Assembly: GCF_020215645.1 (NCBI RefSeq)
Contig: NZ_CP084058.1
Coordinates: 3,658,001 to 3,722,000 of the forward strand
DNA: 64,000 bases
Direction: 5' to 3'
DNA from: Nonomuraea gerenzanensis
Lineage (GTDB): Bacteria > Actinomycetota > Actinomycetes > Streptosporangiales > Streptosporangiaceae
A model generated the notes under the pieces. The model had not been told where the DNA came from, ran no database searches, and saw only the letters and a list, made by a program, of their open reading frames with translations. Position 1 is the stretch's first letter. Each line of letters opens with the position of its first letter. The position numbers and the translations under genes are program-made. Shown piece by piece: positions 41,630 through 49,881 of the stretch.

Positions 41630-44074
41630 TCACCCGCGCTTCCAGAACGGGCCCCGGCGGCGGCCGTCCGAAGGGCCGGGCTGGGGGGACGGCGCGGAGC
41701 CGCCGCCCGTGAGCGCGGTCAGCACCTCGACGGCGCGATCGTGCAGCGCCTGCGCGTCCGCGCCCGGCCGCTCGGCCGCCTCCAGCTCGCGGGCCAGCGT
41801 CTCCAGGTCCTCGTTCCCGCCGAGGAAGGCCGCCAGCGCGGCCAGCCGGGTGCCGAGGTCCGCCAGGTACAGCAGGTCAGGCACGGCCAGGGCGTTGAGC
41901 CGGTCGAGCTCGGCGGCGAGCTGGGGCCGTACCGACTCCAGCCGGTGGGTCGGCCGCCCGCCTGACTTGCGCCAGGGGCCGCCGGGGGCCTGGGGAGCGG
42001 GCATCGGCGGCCCGCTCGGCCGCGGCGCCCCGCCGTACGCCGGCCGCCCGGCGACAGGAGCCCCACCGGGAGCCCCGCCAGGACCGCTGCCGGGAGCGCC
42101 GGCAGGACCGCCGGTGAGGTCGCGAGCGGGCCCGCCGAGTTCCGGTGCGCCTCCACCCACGAACCCCTGGTCCAGGTCGGCCTGGCTGAGCCCCGGAGCG
42201 GGCATGCGCATCCTGGGCGCCGCCATGGGGGCGGCGGCCAGCGTCATCCCCGCCGCGAACGCCGGCGCCGCGCTCGGCAGCTCCCAGCCGCTCGGCGGCT
42301 CCACCGGCTGGATGACCCGATGCTCGGGCCCCTGGCCGGCGACCTGCCTGGTGTCGATCGCCACGTACGCGGTGAACCGGCAGAGCACGCCGTACTCCAG
42401 GGACGTGCGCACGATGCGCTGCTCCAGGTCGTGCTCGCCCATGGCGTACCGATCCTCCAGCTCGCGCAGGTGCGCCCGCGCCCACACGGCGCGGATGGCC
42501 GGATTGTCGGTGGTCACGCCGGGCACCCGCTCCTCCCACGGCGCCCCGGCGGCGGTGCCGCGCACGGTGACGGAGGAGCCCTCGCGGTAGCGCCCGTACG
42601 CGCGCAGCGGCACGCCGGGGAAGATCGAGCCGAGGTGGGTGACCGTGCCGGGCTCGACGTCGAGGTCCTTGAGCGACAGGTCGGTGACCAGGGGCGCGCC
42701 GATCCTGCGGTGGATGTGGTCCATGGCCGCGTCGAGCCGGTCCTCCGACTCGACCAGCTCGCACCGCCCGGCGCCGAGCCCGGCCAGCCGGCCGAGGAAC
42801 CCGGCGTTCACGGCCCGGTCGATGCCCACGGTGTGCACGCGCATGGCCGACAGCGCGCCGCCCGCCTGCTCCAGGATCTGGTCCTCGTTGCCCACCTGGC
42901 CGTCGGTGACCAGCACCACGACGCGCTCGCGCCCGCTCTCCGCGCCGCCCAGCAGGGTGGTGGCCTGGCGCAGCGGTTCGAGCAGCTCGGTGCCGCCGCG
43001 GGCGTCCACCCCGGCCAGGTGCTCCACCGCGCGGTACCGGTTGCGGTCGGACGCCTCCACCAGCCCCTCGAACGCCTGCTCCACCACCGAGTCGAAGGTC
43101 AGCACCGCGAACCTGTCCTGCGGCGTCAGCGTGTCCACGATGCGCGCGGCGGCCCGGCGGGCGCAGACCATCTTCCAGCCGCCCATGCTGCCGGAGCGGT
43201 CGAGCAGCAGCACCAGGTCGCGCGGCGCGCGGGTGCCCTCCAGGGGCGGGGGCAGCACGGTGAGCGCGAACGTGCCCCGGCCGTCCAGTTGCAACGACGT
43301 GGAGGTGTCGAACGACAGCCGCAGCACGAAGTCCCGGTCGAGCCGCTCGCCGGGGCGCAGCCGTACGGTGTGGCCCTCCTCCTCCACGACGTGCAGGCTG
43401 GAGGCCAGCTCGCGCAGCTCCAGCCCGGCCGCGTCGATCGTGGCGGCCAGCGACAGCCGGACGGGGTTCGGGAAGCCGGGCAGCAGGACGGGCGGGCTGA
43501 TCCTGGACGCGTCGGGCACGGCGTCGGTGTCGGGCGCGGTGCCGTCACCGGCCGGCGGGCCGTCGATCGGGCTGCCCGGGACGTAGCGCGGAGCCACGAC
43601 CAGCGGGAACCTGAACGTGGCCGCGCCGTCCTCGTACGGCAGGGGCTGGCTCATCGTCAGCCGCACCGAGACGCGCTCACCGGGCAGGATGTTGCCCACC
43701 CTGATCGTGAACACGTCCGGCCGGTCCTCCTCGGCGATCGCCGCCCGCCTGCCCTCCCGCAGCGCCTGGTCGTAGTCGGCCCTGGCCTGGCCGCGCTCCT
43801 TCAGCACGCCCTCGATCACCCGGTCGTCGGCCTCCATCCGGAACCCGGTGACGGCCGCCCTGTCGGGCAGCGGGAAGACGTACGTGGCCTCCAGGGTGAC
43901 GTCGAACGGGTTCCTGAAGCCCTGGGTGACCTCCACCCCGGCGATCAGGCCCGAGACGGCGGCGGACACGTCCACGCTCTCCAGCGGCAGGTTGCCGCGC
44001 TCGGTCAGCAGCGCGCCGAACCCGGCGTCCGGCACCGGCAGGCACCGTGCGGGCTCCAGCGAAGTGATCCTCAT
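41630..44074 (-). CDS. Cytoplasmic VIT and VWA domain protein
   Basis: 814 aa. N-terminal VIT domain (about residues 5-135: 'VSGLIAGVEVTQGFRNPFDVTLEATYVFPLPDRAAV' region) and a VWA domain with a complete MIDAS metal site, Asp292-x-Ser-x-Ser (LLDRSGSMGG) plus 'VTDGQVGNED'. A Gly/Pro-rich linker (about 640-700) and a C-terminal helical domain follow. There is no signal peptide or membrane helix, so it acts in the cytoplasm, probably as a metal-dependent protein-binding scaffold. The start overlaps the stop of a MerR-like regulator (ATGA). The function is unknown. Confidence 0.88.
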   Translation of the reverse strand: MRITSLEPARCLPVPDAGFGALLTERGNLPLESVDVSAAVSGLIAGVEVTQGFRNPFDVTLEATYVFPLPDRAAVTGFRMEADDRVIEGVLKERGQARADYDQALREGRRAAIAEEDRPDVFTIRVGNILPGERVSVRLTMSQPLPYEDGAATFRFPLVVAPRYVPGSPIDGPPAGDGTAPDTDAVPDASRISPPVLLPGFPNPVRLSLAATIDAAGLELRELASSLHVVEEEGHTVRLRPGERLDRDFVLRLSFDTSTSLQLDGRGTFALTVLPPPLEGTRAPRDLVLLLDRSGSMGGWKMVCARRAAARIVDTLTPQDRFAVLTFDSVVEQAFEGLVEASDRNRYRAVEHLAGVDARGGTELLEPLRQATTLLGGAESGRERVVVLVTDGQVGNEDQILEQAGGALSAMRVHTVGIDRAVNAGFLGRLAGLGAGRCELVESEDRLDAAMDHIHRRIGAPLVTDLSLKDLDVEPGTVTHLGSIFPGVPLRAYGRYREGSSVTVRGTAAGAPWEERVPGVTTDNPAIRAVWARAHLRELEDRYAMGEHDLEQRIVRTSLEYGVLCRFTAYVAIDTRQVAGQGPEHRVIQPVEPPSGWELPSAAPAFAAGMTLAAAPMAAPRMRMPAPGLSQADLDQGFVGGGAPELGGPARDLTGGPAGAPGSGPGGAPGGAPVAGRPAYGGAPRPSGPPMPAPQAPGGPWRKSGGRPTHRLESVRPQLAAELDRLNALAVPDLLYLADLGTRLAALAAFLGGNEDLETLARELEAAERPGADAQALHDRAVEVLTALTGGGSAPSPQPGPSDGRRRGPFWKRG

Positions 44075-44895
44075 GTCAGCTTCCTCTCTTCGAGCACCGC
44101 GAGCAGCGGTCGCGCCGCCGCCAGCACCGCCTGAACGTCCTCCTCCGTGGGGGGCCGGCCCGCGTCCAGCACGAGCCGTACCCCGTTGCCCAGCCTGATC
44201 CCCGTGACTACTGCGCCGGTGTCATGTCCGGGGGCGGTGGTGGGCCTCGCTCCTGGCTCCCGTGCCAGGGCCGTACCTCTACGCGGGCGGTCGGACCGGC
44301 TTGCGCTGTGGGGCGGGCGCGGGTCGCCAGGCTGGCTCGGGCTGCCCGCGCTGTATGGCGTGCCGGGCACGGTGGTGCCCTGCGCTTCGGCCGCGGGCGC
44401 GGGCGCTGCGTCGCGGGCGTGCGTCGCGCCGCTGCCCGGCCGCTCGGCCCAGAACCGGCCACGCACGGGCTCGCCACCGTCCGGCCGGAGCACAGGCGAC
44501 GGACCGTCCAGCGGCGGTACGGGCGACGGGCCGTCCTGGGGCGGTACGGGCAACGGGCCGTCCTGGGGCGGCGCGGGCGGCGACTCCAGGCGGGCCGCCG
44601 CCTCCAGCATCCGATCCGTGGCACCCGCGAGCGCCGCCTGAATCTCGGCGATCGACCGCCCGGCAGCCTGCAACCGCTTCACGGCGACGAGCTGCAGCAG
44701 ATGCCGCCGCCCGTACCGGGCCACCCGCCCGCGCCGGGTGAGCGGCGGGTCCACGAGCCCGATCGTGGTGTACCACCTGATCAGCCGCTCGCCCGGGACA
44801 TCACGGACCCGCCCGTTGACAGGCGCCGGCGCGCCGGCGCGCAGGGCGCGCGCCGCGTGCTCCGACAGCTCGCCGATCGTCCAGGTGTCACTCAT
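44071..44895 (-). CDS. MerR-like regulator with long Pro-rich repeat linker, coupled to VIT/VWA gene
   Basis: 274 aa. N-terminal winged helix 'WTIGELSEHAARAL...ERLIRWYTTIGLVDPPLTRRGRVARYGRRHLLQLVAVKRLQAAGRSIAEIQAAL'. It is followed by about 110 residues of low-complexity linker with three 9-residue PPQDGPSPV-type units, and a short C-terminal domain (VTGIRLGNGVRLVLDAGRPPTEEDVQAVLAAARPLL). The latter is not a known MerR effector domain and may bind the VIT/VWA protein. Clustered TGACA/TGTCA half-sites lie just upstream, probably for self-control. Confidence 0.82.
   Translation of the reverse strand: MSDTWTIGELSEHAARALRAGAPAPVNGRVRDVPGERLIRWYTTIGLVDPPLTRRGRVARYGRRHLLQLVAVKRLQAAGRSIAEIQAALAGATDRMLEAAARLESPPAPPQDGPLPVPPQDGPSPVPPLDGPSPVLRPDGGEPVRGRFWAERPGSGATHARDAAPAPAAEAQGTTVPGTPYSAGSPSQPGDPRPPHSASRSDRPRRGTALAREPGARPTTAPGHDTGAVVTGIRLGNGVRLVLDAGRPPTEEDVQAVLAAARPLLAVLEERKLT
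44492..44572. repeat. Three 27-bp tandem repeats in the MerR-like gene
   Basis: Units at 44492-44518, 44519-44545 and 44546-44572. The last two differ at only two positions, a sign of recent expansion. In frame they encode the Pro-rich 9-residue units of the regulator's linker. Confidence 0.8.
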
Positions 44896-44905
44896 AGGAC
44901 CACGA

Positions 44906-44937
44906 TGACACTGTCACTATTACACTGTCAATGACAG
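44906..44937. promoter_or_regulatory. Operator cluster upstream of the MerR-like gene
   Basis: TGACACTGTCA (44906-44916) is a perfect dyad. TTACACTGTCA (44920-44930) is a near copy 14 bp on, and CTGTCAATGACAG (44925-44937) is another dyad that overlaps it. All lie 11-42 nt before the start codon. Together they look like a multi-site MerR operator. Confidence 0.55.
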
Positions 44938-45012
44938 CCGGGGCAGGAAGATTCGACGTGTCCTTTACGTTCTTGAATGTGTAAATTCCGACCGCTGGGG
45001 AGGAAGTTAGAC

Positions 45013-45480
45013 ATGGCTACCATCACCGGCCCGCTCTCGGGCGACGCGAAGAACACTGTCGCCGAGGCCCTCCAGGGCGCCCTGGTTGACCTGATCGACC
45101 TGTCGCTGGTCGCCAAGCAGGCGCACTGGAACCTCGTCGGTACCCATTTCCGCTCGATCCACCTCCAGCTCGACGAGGTCGTCGCGCTGGCCCGTACCCA
45201 TATGGACACCATCGCCGAGCGCGCGGTCGCCCTCGGCGTCAACCCGGACGGCCGCGCCGCCACGATCTCCCGCTCCAGCAAGCTCCAGCAGCCGGAGAGC
45301 GGCTGGATCGAGGACGGGAAGGTGCTGGCGACGATCACGGACGTGCTCGACGGCATCAGCAAGCGCATGTACGAGCGCATCCGGGCCACCGAGGAGGCCG
45401 ACCCCGTCAGCCAGGACCTCCTGATCGCCGTGGCGCAGGAGATCGACAAGCAGCACTGGATGTTCCAGGCGCAGCGCTGA
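45013..45480 (+). CDS. dps: Dps-family DNA-binding/ferroxidase protein
   Basis: 155 aa four-helix ferritin-like protein. The intersubunit ferroxidase signature 'KQAHWNLVGTHFRSIHLQLDEVV' supplies His and Asp/Glu ligands, and 'DLLIAVAQEIDKQHWMFQAQ' is the terminal helix. It oxidises and stores iron and shields DNA under starvation or peroxide. ATG at 45013 with GGGGAGGAAG upstream; the frame to 44977 is not conserved. Short C-terminus, no Lys-rich tail. Terminator follows. Confidence 0.93.
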   Translation: MATITGPLSGDAKNTVAEALQGALVDLIDLSLVAKQAHWNLVGTHFRSIHLQLDEVVALARTHMDTIAERAVALGVNPDGRAATISRSSKLQQPESGWIEDGKVLATITDVLDGISKRMYERIRATEEADPVSQDLLIAVAQEIDKQHWMFQAQR

Positions 45481-45490
45481 CCGTCGCGAA

Positions 45491-45521
45491 GCGAGCCCGG
45501 GCCTGCTGCCCGGGCTCTCGC
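45491..45521 (+). terminator. Terminator after dps
   Basis: GAGCCCGGGC (45493-45502), loop ctgct, GCCCGGGCTC (45508-45517), extended by outer GC..GC pairs, 10 nt after the dps stop. From here to 45786 I see no gene; a TAGCGT box (45758-45763) could be the -10 of the next gene. Confidence 0.8.
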
Positions 45522-45786
45522 ATGCCGGCCGGACGTCTCCGCGCCCGCCACGGTGCTGTCACCGGCACCCGGCTCCGAAGAGGCCCACGCACTCGAGCCC
45601 ACCGACATCGGTCATCACGACACGGCAGGTCGCCGCCTGGCGTACCGTCAACGCCTGTACGGAAAGTCACCGCGCGAGAACCGCGCGGCGAACGGGATCG
45701 GGGTTTGCGCAGAGTTTGATGTCGCGAGTCCCTGCCATTCATGTCGGTGCGGTCGACTAGCGTGGCACCTAGAGGGAGGCCCCACG

Positions 45787-46809
45787 ATGTCGCGCAAGAC
45801 TCTCCTCCGCACGGGCCCGCTCGTGCCGGGCGGCGTCAGCCCGTACGGTCCGCTCGGCCTGGCAGGCACGGGCGGTTTGGCGTTGCCCCCAGGGTTCACC
45901 GGCCGGGTCGTGGCCCGCTCCGGCGAGAAGGTCGCCGGGCTGACCTGGCACGCGGCGCCCGACGGCGGCGCCTGTTTCCCCGACGGCGACGGCTGGATCT
46001 ACGTGAGCAACTCCGAGCTGCCGCTGCTGGGCGGCGCCTCGGCGCTGCGCTTCCGCGCCGACGGCAGCATCGGCGACGCCTACCGCATCCTGTCGGGCAC
46101 GGATCTCAACTGCGCGGGCGGTGCCACGCCGTGGCACACCTGGCTGTCGTGCGAGCTCGGCCACCGGGGCCGCGTCTTCGAGTGCGACCCGTATGGCGCC
46201 CGCGCCGCCCGTCCCCGGCTGGCCATGGGCCGCTTCAAGCACGAGGCCGCCGCCTGCGACCCCGAGCGGCACGTCATCTACATGACCGAGGACGAGCCCG
46301 ACGGCTGCTTCTACCGGTTCAGGCCGGGCGACTGGGGCGACCTGACGGAGGGCACGCTGGAGGTGCTGTGCGCCTCGGGCCGCTGGCAGGCCGTGCCCTC
46401 GCCGGCCGCCCTGGTGCTGGAGGCCCGCCACCAGGTCGAGGACGCCCGTCACTTCGACGGCGGCGACGGCTGCCACTACGCCGGCGGCGTGTGCTACTTC
46501 ACCACGAAGGGCGACACCGGCCTGTGGGCGTACGACGCGCAGACCGCCACGCTCGACCGGCTCTGCGAGGGCGTGCGCGCCATCACCGCCGCGCCCTCCG
46601 GTGATCTGTACGTCGCCAGGGAGCGCGCCGAGATCGACGTGATCGCGCCTGATCGGGCGGTGACGCCGTTCCTCCGGCTGGAGGGGCACGACGGCGCGGA
46701 GCTGACCGGGCTGGCGTTCTCGCCCCGGGGCGAGCGGCTGTACTTCTCGGCCAGGCGCGGGCGCACGGAGGGGCACACGTTCGAGGTGAGCGGCCCCTTC
46801 CGCACCTGA
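45787..46809 (+). CDS. PhoX-like (DUF839) beta-propeller phosphatase family protein
   Basis: 340 aa. 'GLTWHAAPDGGACFPDGDGWIYVSNSEL', 'WLSCELGHRGRVFECDPYG' and 'HVIYMTEDEPDGCFYRFRPGDWGD' match PhoX/DUF839, a calcium/iron alkaline phosphatase family. Classical PhoX has a Tat signal of about 50 residues. This protein starts directly at ATG 45787 (GAGGGAGG upstream) with no signal peptide and is shorter, so secretion and phosphatase activity are uncertain. Confidence 0.83.
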   Translation: MSRKTLLRTGPLVPGGVSPYGPLGLAGTGGLALPPGFTGRVVARSGEKVAGLTWHAAPDGGACFPDGDGWIYVSNSELPLLGGASALRFRADGSIGDAYRILSGTDLNCAGGATPWHTWLSCELGHRGRVFECDPYGARAARPRLAMGRFKHEAAACDPERHVIYMTEDEPDGCFYRFRPGDWGDLTEGTLEVLCASGRWQAVPSPAALVLEARHQVEDARHFDGGDGCHYAGGVCYFTTKGDTGLWAYDAQTATLDRLCEGVRAITAAPSGDLYVARERAEIDVIAPDRAVTPFLRLEGHDGAELTGLAFSPRGERLYFSARRGRTEGHTFEVSGPFRT

Positions 46810-46897
46810 CGCCACTTCCGCGCTGATGCTCTGGCGCGGGACGCCTCCGTGCCTGACGCTGCCTCCTGCCTGACGCCACCCCCGGCGCAGCGCCCGC

Positions 46898-47494
46898 TCA
46901 GGTGGCCAGGTAGCGCACGAGCATGAGCTTGAGCTCGGCCACCAGCTCGGCCGACCGCTCGGGCGTCGCCGTCGTGATCATCGGCATCACCGCCTTCACC
47001 GTGGCCAGCGCCATGGTGCCCGCCAGCCGGGCGCGTTCCTCGGGCAGCTCGGGGGAGCGCCGCCGCAGCATGGCCGCGAGGTGCCCCGCGATGTCCTCGT
47101 GCAGCCGCTGCGACGCCGCCGCGAGCTGGTCACCCGTCGCCGTGCCGTACAGCAGCGACCAGTACGCGGGCGACGCGCTCTTGAACCGCACGCTCTCGTC
47201 CACGAGCTGCCCCACCAGCACCTCCAGCGGCACCTCCGGTGTGACGGCGGCCAGCCGTCCGGCCCAGAACTCCTGCCGGTCGACCGTGTAGCGGGCGACC
47301 AGCCCGTCCAGGATCTCCTCCTTGTTCCTGAAGAACTGGTACAGCGACCCCGGCGACACCCCCGCCCGCGCGGCGACCTGGTTGGTGGTCAGCTCCGGGT
47401 AGCCGACGTCGGCGATCACCAGCTCGGCGGCGTCGAGGATCTCGGCCATGCGCTTCAGGCCGCGCGCCTGCCGGCGGACCGTGCGTTCAGCCAT
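46898..47494 (-). CDS. TetR-family transcriptional regulator
   Basis: 198 aa. Helix-turn-helix 'ILDAAELVIADVGYPELTTNQVAARAGVSPGSLYQFFRNKEEIL' and a C-terminal ligand domain. Start ATG at 47494 with GAGGAG just upstream. It is divergent from an MMPL exporter gene with a dyad (47511-47534) between, so it most likely represses that exporter and itself. The inducer would be an exported lipid or drug-like molecule. Confidence 0.92.
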   Translation of the reverse strand: MAERTVRRQARGLKRMAEILDAAELVIADVGYPELTTNQVAARAGVSPGSLYQFFRNKEEILDGLVARYTVDRQEFWAGRLAAVTPEVPLEVLVGQLVDESVRFKSASPAYWSLLYGTATGDQLAAASQRLHEDIAGHLAAMLRRRSPELPEERARLAGTMALATVKAVMPMITTATPERSAELVAELKLMLVRYLAT

Positions 47495-47510
47495 GGCACT
47501 CCTCGTTGAC

Positions 47511-47534
47511 AAATACGAGCATTCACTTGTATTT
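47511..47534. promoter_or_regulatory. TetR operator between regulator and MMPL exporter
   Basis: AAATAC at 47511-47516 and GTATTT at 47529-47534 form a 24-bp dyad with partly matching inner bases (GAG/CTT), 17 nt upstream of the regulator start. It is the only strongly AT-rich dyad in the interval. Confidence 0.55.
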
Positions 47535-47586
47535 CTGGGTCCGACAGTGAAACACGAGCAGTTTACCGAGTTTTCGGGGAGATCTC

Positions 47587-49881
47587 ATGGTGACCACCCG
47601 CGCCCGTCCCGCCCGCCAGGCTCCGGCGGGCGGCCCGCCCCTGCGCAGGCTGGGGTTCCTGCTCGTCCGCCGGCGGCGGCTCGTGCTCGCGCTGGCCCTG
47701 GCGGTGCTGATCGGCGCGGGTGTGCTGGCGGCGGGGGCGGCCTCGGGGCTGTCGCTGGCCAGGTTCGAGGCGCCGGGGTCGGAGTCCGATAGGGCGCAGG
47801 CCGAGCTGGTGGAGCGGTTCGGCACCGGGAGCCCTGACATGATCTTCCTGGTGACGGCGCGCGGCGGCACCGTGGACGACCCCGCGGTCGAGGCGGCGGG
47901 CAGGGAGCTGACGGAGCGGGCCGGCCGCCACGAGGGCGTGGCCGAGTCCGCCTCCTACTGGACCCGCGGCAAGCCCGCCACCCTGCGCAGCCGGGACGGC
48001 AGGCACGCGCTGATCGTGGTGCGCATCCCGGGCGACGCCGACCACGTGCGCGCCACGGTGCTGCCCGCGCTGGTCCCCGAGATCACCAGGGGCGGCGACC
48101 TGCTGGAGGTGCGGGCCGGGGGCGGCGAGGAGGTGTTCAGGGAGGCGGTGCCGCTGGCCAGGCAGGACTTCGTCCGGGCCGAGCTGGTCATCTTCCCGCT
48201 CGCGTTCGTGCTGCTGTGGCTCTACCAGCGGCGCGCCATGGCGGCCCTGGTGCCGATCCTGGCCGGCGTGTACGCCATGGTGGTCGGGCTGGCGCTGCTC
48301 AGCGGCGTCCTGCTGTTCACCGAGATCTCCACCTTCGCGCTGAACCTGACCCTGGCCATGGGCCTCGGCCTGGGCATCGACTACTGCCTGTTCGTCATCC
48401 AGCGCTTCCGCGAGGAGACGCGGCGGGGTGCGGACCGGGCCGCCGCGGTCGCCGGGGCGGTCGAGCACGCGGGCCGGACGGTGCTGTTCAGCGGCCTGAC
48501 CGTGGCCTCGTCGCTGGCCGTGCTGTTCGCGCTGCCGTTCGACTTCCTGCGTTCGTTCGCCTACGCCGGGATCGCGGTCGTCCTGGGCGGGCTGGTGGCG
48601 GCGGTGATCGTGCTGCCCGCCGTGCTGGCCACGATCGGCGGCACGATGCTGCCCCGGCGCGACGAAGCCGACAGGCGCGACAGGCGCGAGCGGGCGGGCG
48701 GCCACGGTCTGGCAGGCGGCCACGGGCGCAGGCCGGCGGGCGGCCACGGTCAAGGGCCGGCGGGCGGTCAAGGGCCGGTGGGTGGCTTCTGGCACGGGCT
48801 GGCCACCCGGGTGATGCGCCGCCCGCTGGTGTCCGGCGGCCTGGCCACGGTGCTGCTGCTCGTGCTCGCCTCACCGTTCCTGGGCCTGCGCTTCGGCGTC
48901 GCCGACGACCGCATCCTGCCGCCCGAGGCCTCCTCCCGCCAGACGCAGGAGATCATCCGCCAGACCTTCCCCGCCGAGGAGACCGACGCCATCCAGCTCA
49001 TCTCGACAACGGCCGCGCCGGGCGATGTCTCCGCCTACGCCGCGAGCCTGTCCAGGCTGCCCGGCGTGGCGCAGGTGGACTCGGCGGCCGGCTCGTACGT
49101 GAGCGGCACCCGCGTCGGCGACGGCGACCCGGCCAGGTTCCGGGGCGAGGGCACCTGGCTGTCCGTGGTCCCCTCGGCGGCGGCGCTGGCCGACGACCCC
49201 GTGCGCCTGGTCGAGGCCGTCCGCGCGGTGCCGCCGCCCTTCGAGGTGCTGGTCGGCGGCTACCCGGCCGAGCTGGCGGACTACCGCGCCTCCGTCGTGG
49301 ACCGGCTCCCCCTGCTGCTGGCGCTCATGCTGGGCGTGACGTTCGCCGTCCTGTTCCTCATGACGAGGAGCGTGATCATCCCGATCAAGGCGACGATCCT
49401 GAACGTGCTGAGCCTCGGCGTGATGTTCGGCGCCCTCGTCTGGATCTTCCAGGACGGCAACCTGTCGGGCCTGCTCGGCTTCACCCCGACGGGCACGCTG
49501 GACCCGAGCATCCCGATCCTCATGCTCTGCGTCGCCTACGGCCTGTCGATGGACTACGAGGTCTTCCTGCTCTCCCGGATCAAGGAGGAGTACGACAGGA
49601 CGGGCGACACGGAGTCGGCCGTGGCCACAGGGCTGCAGGCGGGGGCGCCGCTGATCACGGCGGCCGGCGGGATCCTGGCGCTCACGTTCGCCGCCTACGC
49701 CACGGCGTCGGTGACGTTCGTGCAGATGCTGGGCGTCGGCATGGCGGTGGCCGTGCTGGTGGACGCCACCGTGATCAGGGCCGTGCTGGTGCCCAGCCTG
49801 ATGCGCCTGGCGGGCCCGCTCAACTGGTGGCCCAGCGGCACGGCCGGGCCTACAGCTCGCGCGACCACATCTGCTCGGTGA
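47587..49881 (+). CDS. MMPL-family RND membrane exporter
   Basis: 764 aa, two repeats of one helix, an outer domain and five helices. 'GLGLGIDYCLFVIQRFREE' and 'AYGLSMDYEVFLLSRIKEEYDRTGDTESAV' are the paired proton-relay helices (Asp-Tyr). It exports lipids or hydrophobic compounds. A cytoplasmic loop carries a recent-looking Gly/His repeat (GGHG units, about residues 375-400). Divergent from TetR. The last residues (GTAGPTARATTSAR) overlap the convergent gene by 32 nt. Confidence 0.93.
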   Translation: MVTTRARPARQAPAGGPPLRRLGFLLVRRRRLVLALALAVLIGAGVLAAGAASGLSLARFEAPGSESDRAQAELVERFGTGSPDMIFLVTARGGTVDDPAVEAAGRELTERAGRHEGVAESASYWTRGKPATLRSRDGRHALIVVRIPGDADHVRATVLPALVPEITRGGDLLEVRAGGGEEVFREAVPLARQDFVRAELVIFPLAFVLLWLYQRRAMAALVPILAGVYAMVVGLALLSGVLLFTEISTFALNLTLAMGLGLGIDYCLFVIQRFREETRRGADRAAAVAGAVEHAGRTVLFSGLTVASSLAVLFALPFDFLRSFAYAGIAVVLGGLVAAVIVLPAVLATIGGTMLPRRDEADRRDRRERAGGHGLAGGHGRRPAGGHGQGPAGGQGPVGGFWHGLATRVMRRPLVSGGLATVLLLVLASPFLGLRFGVADDRILPPEASSRQTQEIIRQTFPAEETDAIQLISTTAAPGDVSAYAASLSRLPGVAQVDSAAGSYVSGTRVGDGDPARFRGEGTWLSVVPSAAALADDPVRLVEAVRAVPPPFEVLVGGYPAELADYRASVVDRLPLLLALMLGVTFAVLFLMTRSVIIPIKATILNVLSLGVMFGALVWIFQDGNLSGLLGFTPTGTLDPSIPILMLCVAYGLSMDYEVFLLSRIKEEYDRTGDTESAVATGLQAGAPLITAAGGILALTFAAYATASVTFVQMLGVGMAVAVLVDATVIRAVLVPSLMRLAGPLNWWPSGTAGPTARATTSAR

